NCBI GenBank assembly: GCA_002387205.1
Contig: DGLA01000009.1
Coordinates: 1-64,000 of the forward strand
DNA: 64,000 nt
Direction: 5' to 3'
Origin: Stutzerimonas stutzeri
GTDB taxonomy: Bacteria > Pseudomonadota > Gammaproteobacteria > Pseudomonadales > Pseudomonadaceae
In this document: positions 60,293 to 64,000 of the stretch, piece after piece
Layout of the letters: every line of letters begins with the position of its first letter
How positions within the stretch are numbered: the stretch's first letter is position 1
The notes under the pieces: model-generated
Databases searched by the model: none
What the model was told of the DNA's origin: nothing
What the model saw: only the letters and a program-made list of their open reading frames with translations
Translations under genes and position numbers: made by a program

Positions 60293-60484
60293 ATGAATAC
60301 CAAGGAGCCTGAAGCAGCCAAACTCAAGGCGCTGCAGGAAGCAGCTTGCATGGGCTGGGCCGACATCGCCGCCGGCCGCCATGCCGATGTTGCCGACGGC
60401 CAACTCGAAGGTTTCATTGCACAGTTGGGACAGCAGGCGGCGCTTGCCGTCGCTACCCGCCGCGAGGCTATCCCCAGGGGATAG
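60293..60484 (+). CDS. orphan ParD-like antitoxin-like protein
   Basis: A 63-residue ORF from the ATG at 60293, 28 bases after the toxin stop; the purine-rich GGAGATTC upstream is a weak ribosome-binding site. EAAKLKALQEAACMGWADIAAGRHADV resembles the toxin-binding part of ParD-type antitoxins. The stop codon lies within palindrome copy 2. No second toxin follows, so it is either an orphan, an inactive remnant or an extra neutraliser. Confidence 0.6.
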   Translation: MNTKEPEAAKLKALQEAACMGWADIAAGRHADVADGQLEGFIAQLGQQAALAVATRREAIPRG

Positions 60485-60485
60485 C
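60467..60485 (+). repeat. ICE palindrome copy 2
   Basis: GCTATCCCC and GGGGATAGC arms with one central base, overlapping the stop codon of the small antitoxin-like ORF. The shared tail GGGACAG then GCCTTCC matches copy 1. Confidence 0.7.
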
Positions 60486-60607
60486 TGGGACAGCCAGCCT
60501 TCCCGCCACCGACAAACCGGGCGCACGCCGATTGCGGTTTGTTGACTGACGGCCTTCCGGGCGGTGCCGATGCTGGCGACTCGTTCCGTTAATGCGAGTC
60601 GTCACCC

Positions 60608-61387
60608 ATGGCCAATGAACCCCTGCAACTGAATCTCGGATCGCTGCGCAGCGCGATGTCGCTGACGCTGCACACGCACCACGCTTCGCGCATCTGGCAC
60701 GGCCGCGCGCCGACCGAGGGGCGCCCCGGCATCATCGGACTCAACGGCTATATCGGCGCCATGAACAAGATGAAGCGCGGCGCCGAGCAGGACGACCCGT
60801 ACTCGGACTGGTGGATGTTGCGGATCGAGGACAAGCTCGCCGACACCAGGACCCGTCTGCAGACCCTGCGCGAACAGGTGGATCAGGCCTTGGCCGACGT
60901 GCCAGCGGCGCTGTCGCTGGGCGAGAACATGAACGTGCAGCCGGTGAAGCTGCCGCTGTTCGTCAATGCTCAGCTCGGTTTCATGGCGGTGTACCTGCTG
61001 GCCGACTACGACGACCTGGCACGCAAACTCATCCTGGCGCACCACACGGCGCTGATCGACCGCAGCACCTTGGAGCGCTGGCTCAATGATGGCGCGCACG
61101 CGCTGCGCAGCCTGTTCTCGCTGGCCCAGCAGTACCGCTACTCGGGCACGACGCGCGACGACTTCGCGGCGAAGAACGCCGCGGCGCGAGCGGCGCTGGA
61201 GAAGTTCGGCGAGCTGCCGCAGGACGTGCTGGAAGGCACGCGCCGCTCGCGCTTCGCGCCACCGATCGCGCGGCGGACGACCAAGCCCGGCACGCCGCCT
61301 GCTGCGCCCGCCATCGAGCCCGATGCGCCGGCTCACACGGATGGCGCAGCCGATGGTGCGGCGGGCGATGAGGGGACTGACGCATGA
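60608..61387 (+). CDS. TIGR03761 family ICE protein
   Basis: A 259-residue protein recognised as the TIGR03761 integrating-conjugative-element family. LNLGSLRSAMSLTLHTHHASRIWHGRAPTEGRPGIIGLNGYIGAMNKM is the conserved start, and SDWWMLRIEDKL and VQPVKLPLFVNAQLGFMAVYLLADYD follow. The last 40 residues are proline/alanine-rich. The biochemical role is unknown. It precedes DUF3158 with a 4-base overlap and is part of the ICE single-strand-DNA/topoisomerase gene group. Confidence 0.88.
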   Translation: MANEPLQLNLGSLRSAMSLTLHTHHASRIWHGRAPTEGRPGIIGLNGYIGAMNKMKRGAEQDDPYSDWWMLRIEDKLADTRTRLQTLREQVDQALADVPAALSLGENMNVQPVKLPLFVNAQLGFMAVYLLADYDDLARKLILAHHTALIDRSTLERWLNDGAHALRSLFSLAQQYRYSGTTRDDFAAKNAAARAALEKFGELPQDVLEGTRRSRFAPPIARRTTKPGTPPAAPAIEPDAPAHTDGAADGAAGDEGTDA

Positions 61388-61932
61388 CGGCATCGCCCCC
61401 CATCAGCCAATCCACGCGCTTCGTGGCGCTGGAACAGGCGGACTTCCAGCGGCTGGAACACGCAGGCTACCTAAAAGGCCTTTTACAGCCTTTTAAGGGT
61501 AAGGGGAGTCTGGAGACCTGGGCCAGCCAGTGCGCGGCGCTGCGCGACGACGTGATTGGCCTGGCGCAGCGGCGCGTGCTGCCCCGGGCGCGCGCCTACC
61601 CCTTCAGCCTGCTCCACGTGCAACTGGCCCAGCAGGCCACTGGCGCAGGGACGACCTTCCTGCGCTGGCGCAACCTCGACCGTTCCTCCATGGGCGTGGC
61701 GTTGTGGGAGGCCCTGCTGGCCAACCCCGCGACGCCGGCCTCGCTGATCGACGAGCTGTACGCGATGGAACTGCAGCGCATCGTGCTGAACATGCAGATC
61801 AGCCTGACCCACAGCATCGCTCGCCAAGCCCTGGAATGCGCCAGCAAGGCCGCCCAGGCCGAAGCGGCTTACCTGCGACGTGTCCACGGGCATACCGCGG
61901 CCGTTCCACCCACCACCAAGGAGTCACCATGA
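61384..61932 (+). CDS. DUF3158 family ICE protein (possibly InrR-like)
   Basis: A 182-residue protein of DUF3158. FVALEQADFQRLEHAGYLKGLLQPFKGKGSLETW and GTTFLRWRNLDRSSMGVALWEALL are the conserved parts. In ICEclc a regulator of similar size, InrR, precedes ssb and raises integrase expression in transfer-competent cells. Position and size suggest it may be the counterpart, but I cannot confirm this. It overlaps both neighbours by 4 bases. Confidence 0.8.
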   Translation: MTASPPISQSTRFVALEQADFQRLEHAGYLKGLLQPFKGKGSLETWASQCAALRDDVIGLAQRRVLPRARAYPFSLLHVQLAQQATGAGTTFLRWRNLDRSSMGVALWEALLANPATPASLIDELYAMELQRIVLNMQISLTHSIARQALECASKAAQAEAAYLRRVHGHTAAVPPTTKESP

Positions 61933-62312
61933 GCACGCACTTCGTCGGCGAGGGCAACATCGGTTCTGCGCCGGACTACCGCGAATTCCCGAACGGCAAC
62001 GACGAGCCGCGCCGGCTGCTTCGCCTCAACGTCTATTTCGACAACCCGATCCCGAAGAAGGATGGCGAATACGAGGATCGCGGCGGTTTCTGGGCACCGG
62101 TGGAGCTGTGGCACCGCGATGCCGAGCACTGGAAGACGCTGTACCAGAAAGGCATGCGGGTGCTGGTCGAGGGCCGCACCGTGCGCGACGAATGGGAGGA
62201 CGCCGACGAGAATGAGCGCGTCACGTTCAAGGTCGAGGCCCGGCGCGTGGGCATCCTGCCGTACCGCATCGAGTCGGTGGCGCTCAGCGCCAAGCCGGCC
62301 GGCGGACAGTAG
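61929..62312 (+). CDS. ssb: ICE-type single-stranded DNA-binding protein
   Basis: A 127-residue OB-fold protein from the ATG at 61929 with AAGGAG upstream: MSTHFVGEGNIGSAPDYREFPNG, LNVYFDNPIPKKDGEYEDRGGFWAPVELWHRDAEHW, GMRVLVEGRTVRDEWED. It is divergent from chromosomal SSB and lacks the acidic C-terminal tip. It probably protects the single strand during conjugative transfer or replication of the ICE. Confidence 0.85.
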   Translation: MSTHFVGEGNIGSAPDYREFPNGNDEPRRLLRLNVYFDNPIPKKDGEYEDRGGFWAPVELWHRDAEHWKTLYQKGMRVLVEGRTVRDEWEDADENERVTFKVEARRVGILPYRIESVALSAKPAGGQ

Positions 62313-62377
62313 TTCGCCCATCGCCGCTCCCCCGAGGGCGGCTGTAGCAACCGTCATACGCCCGCGATGCACCAGCG

Positions 62378-62398
62378 AGCTATCCCCAAGGGATAGCT
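62378..62398 (+). repeat. ICE palindrome copy 3
   Basis: AGCTATCCC and GGGATAGCT arms with a slightly changed centre (CAA) between ssb and topB, in a 294-base gap with no other gene. Confidence 0.65.
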
Positions 62399-62606
62399 CC
62401 AAGGTCGTCCACAGAGTTCCAGCCGCCCTCCCGAAACGACGCTCTTGCTGTGCCAGCTCCTGCGGTCTATGCGCACTGCTGCGGCAACGGACCGCCTGCC
62501 GATCACAAAGCGGTGTCTGCATCAATCGGCTTCCTTGCTGCCGGCATCTCCTGGCCCCGCCAAGCTGACGCCCATCCGATGAACCGCACATTTTCAAGGA
62601 GGCTTC

Positions 62607-64000
62607 ATGCGCGTGTTCCTGTGCGAGAAGCCGTCCCAGGGCAAGGACATCGCCCGTGTGCTGGGTGCCGGCCACCGCGGCAACGGCTGCTACAGTGGCG
62701 CCGGTGTCGTCGTGACCTGGTGCATCGGTCATCTGGTGGAGGCGGTTCCGCCCGAAGGCTACGGCGATCAATACAAGCGCTGGGCCATCGAGCAACTGCC
62801 TATTCTTCCTGAGCGTTGGCGTGTCGAGCCCAAGGCGGCGACCGCGGCGCAATTCAAGGTCGTGCAGCAGCTCGTCGCCAAGGCGGGCGAGCTGGTGATT
62901 GCGACCGACGCCGACCGTGAGGGCGAGATGATCGCCCGCGAGATCATCGACCTGTGCGGCTACCACGGGCCGATTCAGCGCCTGTGGCTGTCGGCGCTCA
63001 ACGATGCGTCGATCCGCAAGGCGCTGGGTGCGCTCAAGCCGTCCGCCGAGACGCTGCCGCTGTACTACTCGGCCCTGGCCCGCTCGCGTGCCGACTGGCT
63101 GATCGGCATGAACCTGAGCCGGCTGTTTACGCTTCTAGGTCGGCAGGCCGGCTACACCGGCGTGCTGTCGGTGGGGCGCGTGCAGACGCCGACGCTGAAG
63201 TTGGTGGTGGATCGTGATCGCGAGATCGCGCGCTTCGTCTCTGTGCCGTATTGGGCCGTGGACGTGCTGCTATCCCATGCCGGCCGGTCCTTCACCGCGA
63301 GCTGGATACCGCCCGAAGGCAGCACCGATGCAGCGGGTCGCTGCCTTCAGCAGCCGGTGGCGCAGCAGGCTGCGGATTGCATTCGCGCCGCACGCGATGC
63401 GCAGGTCGTGTCGGTGGACACCGAGCGCGTGCGCGAGGCACCGCCGCTGCCGTTCGACCTGGGCACGCTGCAGGAGGTGTGCTCCAAGCAGTTGGGCCTC
63501 GACGTGCAGGAGACGCTGGACATCGCGCAGGCGCTGTACGAGACGCACAAGGCGACGACCTATCCGCGCAGCGACTCGGGATACCTGCCCGAAAGCATGC
63601 TCGCGGAAGTGCCGGCGGTGCTCGATGCACTGCTCGCCACCGATCCCAGCCTGCGGCCCTTGATCGGCCAGCTCGACCGCAACCAGCGTTCGCGCGCCTG
63701 GAACGACGGCAAGGTGACGGCTCACCACGGCATCATCCCGACGCTGGAGCCCGCCAACCTGTCGGCCATGAACGAGAAGGAACTGGCCGTCTACCGGCTG
63801 ATCCGCGCTCATTACCTCGCGCAGTTCCTCCCGCACCATGAGTTCGACCGGACGGTAGCGCAGTTCTCGTGCGGCAGTCAGTCGCTGGCGGCCGTGGGCA
63901 AGCAGATCGCCGTCACCGGCTGGCGCGAGGTGCTGGCGACGCCGGGGCCGGACGATGCCGACGGCGAGGATGCGCAGCGCAGCCAGGTGCTGCCGGCGCT
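62607..64000 (+). CDS. topB: DNA topoisomerase III (partial, cut by window edge)
   Basis: A type IA topoisomerase of the ICE. The ATG at 62607 follows a strong AAGGAGG. The 464 visible codons include the TOPRIM domain (MRVFLCEKPSQGKDIARVLG; DADREGE with D101 and D103), LSVGRVQTPTLKLVVDRD, and the active-site tyrosine Y319 in KATTYPRSDSGYLPE, then HHGIIPTLEP. The reading frame is open at the right edge, so the C-terminus is missing. Topoisomerase III genes are standard in this ICE family and probably resolve replication or transfer intermediates. Confidence 0.95.
   Translation, partial: MRVFLCEKPSQGKDIARVLGAGHRGNGCYSGAGVVVTWCIGHLVEAVPPEGYGDQYKRWAIEQLPILPERWRVEPKAATAAQFKVVQQLVAKAGELVIATDADREGEMIAREIIDLCGYHGPIQRLWLSALNDASIRKALGALKPSAETLPLYYSALARSRADWLIGMNLSRLFTLLGRQAGYTGVLSVGRVQTPTLKLVVDRDREIARFVSVPYWAVDVLLSHAGRSFTASWIPPEGSTDAAGRCLQQPVAQQAADCIRAARDAQVVSVDTERVREAPPLPFDLGTLQEVCSKQLGLDVQETLDIAQALYETHKATTYPRSDSGYLPESMLAEVPAVLDALLATDPSLRPLIGQLDRNQRSRAWNDGKVTAHHGIIPTLEPANLSAMNEKELAVYRLIRAHYLAQFLPHHEFDRTVAQFSCGSQSLAAVGKQIAVTGWREVLATPGPDDADGEDAQRSQVLPA

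Noticed and set aside
59571..62398. CRISPR-like array from the three palindromes
   Set aside because: Copies are 0.9-1.9 kb apart with genes between them and no regular spacers or cas genes.

Overview
The window comes from a gamma-proteobacterium of the family Pseudomonadaceae, probably the Pseudomonas stutzeri (Stutzerimonas) group. This is inferred from high GC content, the short gaps between genes, and gene orders I recall from P. aeruginosa: ampG-mscS-yajQ-regulator-panE-sensor kinase beside SDR-hugZ-fxsA-groES-groEL; lepA-lepB-DUF4845-rnc-era-recO-pdxJ; and icp-lon(asrA)-pruR-putA-putP. No rRNA gene, complete tRNA gene, CRISPR array or intact insertion sequence is visible.

Layout. 0.2-2.1 kb: DUF3182 protein and alpha/beta hydrolase. 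2.1-7.6 kb, minus strand: an operon of a receiver/degenerate-GGDEF protein, PanE-like reductase, membrane histidine kinase, PduO-type cobalamin adenosyltransferase and a voltage-sensor-like membrane protein. 7.8-14.7 kb: yajQ, mscS, ampG, an alkyltransferase-like protein, a DUF481 protein, an SDR, hugZ and fxsA. 15-17 kb: groESL behind a sigma-32-like promoter. 17.3-23.6 kb: lepA to pdxJ. 23.6-28.8 kb: a small membrane protein, cmoAB, a chagasin-type inhibitor and a Lon protease. 28.9-34.8 kb: proline catabolism (pruR, putA, putP). 35.3-39.6 kb: a coupled four-gene operon of cupredoxin-like protein, membrane GGDEF/EAL protein, DUF3034 envelope protein and lipoprotein globin. 39.8-46.9 kb: a second putP, a tiny lipoprotein, a secreted hydrolase, an NTF2-like protein, LexA-controlled umuDC and a metal/siderophore-type binding lipoprotein. 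47-50.2 kb: parDE, two unknown genes and an AT-richer AAA ATPase among copies of a 16-bp repeat.

From 50.4 kb to the right edge the window enters an integrative and conjugative element of the ICEclc/PAGI-2 type. Its left junction is an 18-bp copy of a tRNA-Gly 3' end at 50402-50419, beside a terminator that would have followed that tRNA. Inside are two LysR regulators, a decayed exbD fragment, a long leader, and the control/maintenance genes alpA, parA, shi-like, parB-like and DUF2857. Then come an STY4528-family replication protein, a RelB/RelE pair, an orphan antitoxin-like ORF, TIGR03761, DUF3158, ssb and topoisomerase III (cut by the window edge). The integrase and intact tRNA-Gly gene are expected beyond the window.

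The most interesting signals are: (1) a consensus DnaA box followed by helically phased palindromes inside the STY4528 replication gene, a candidate cryptic origin; (2) the cupredoxin-GGDEF/EAL-DUF3034-globin operon, which looks like an envelope sensing unit linked to c-di-GMP; (3) the att junction; (4) three near-identical palindromes between ICE genes; (5) the isolated ATPase with its repeats.
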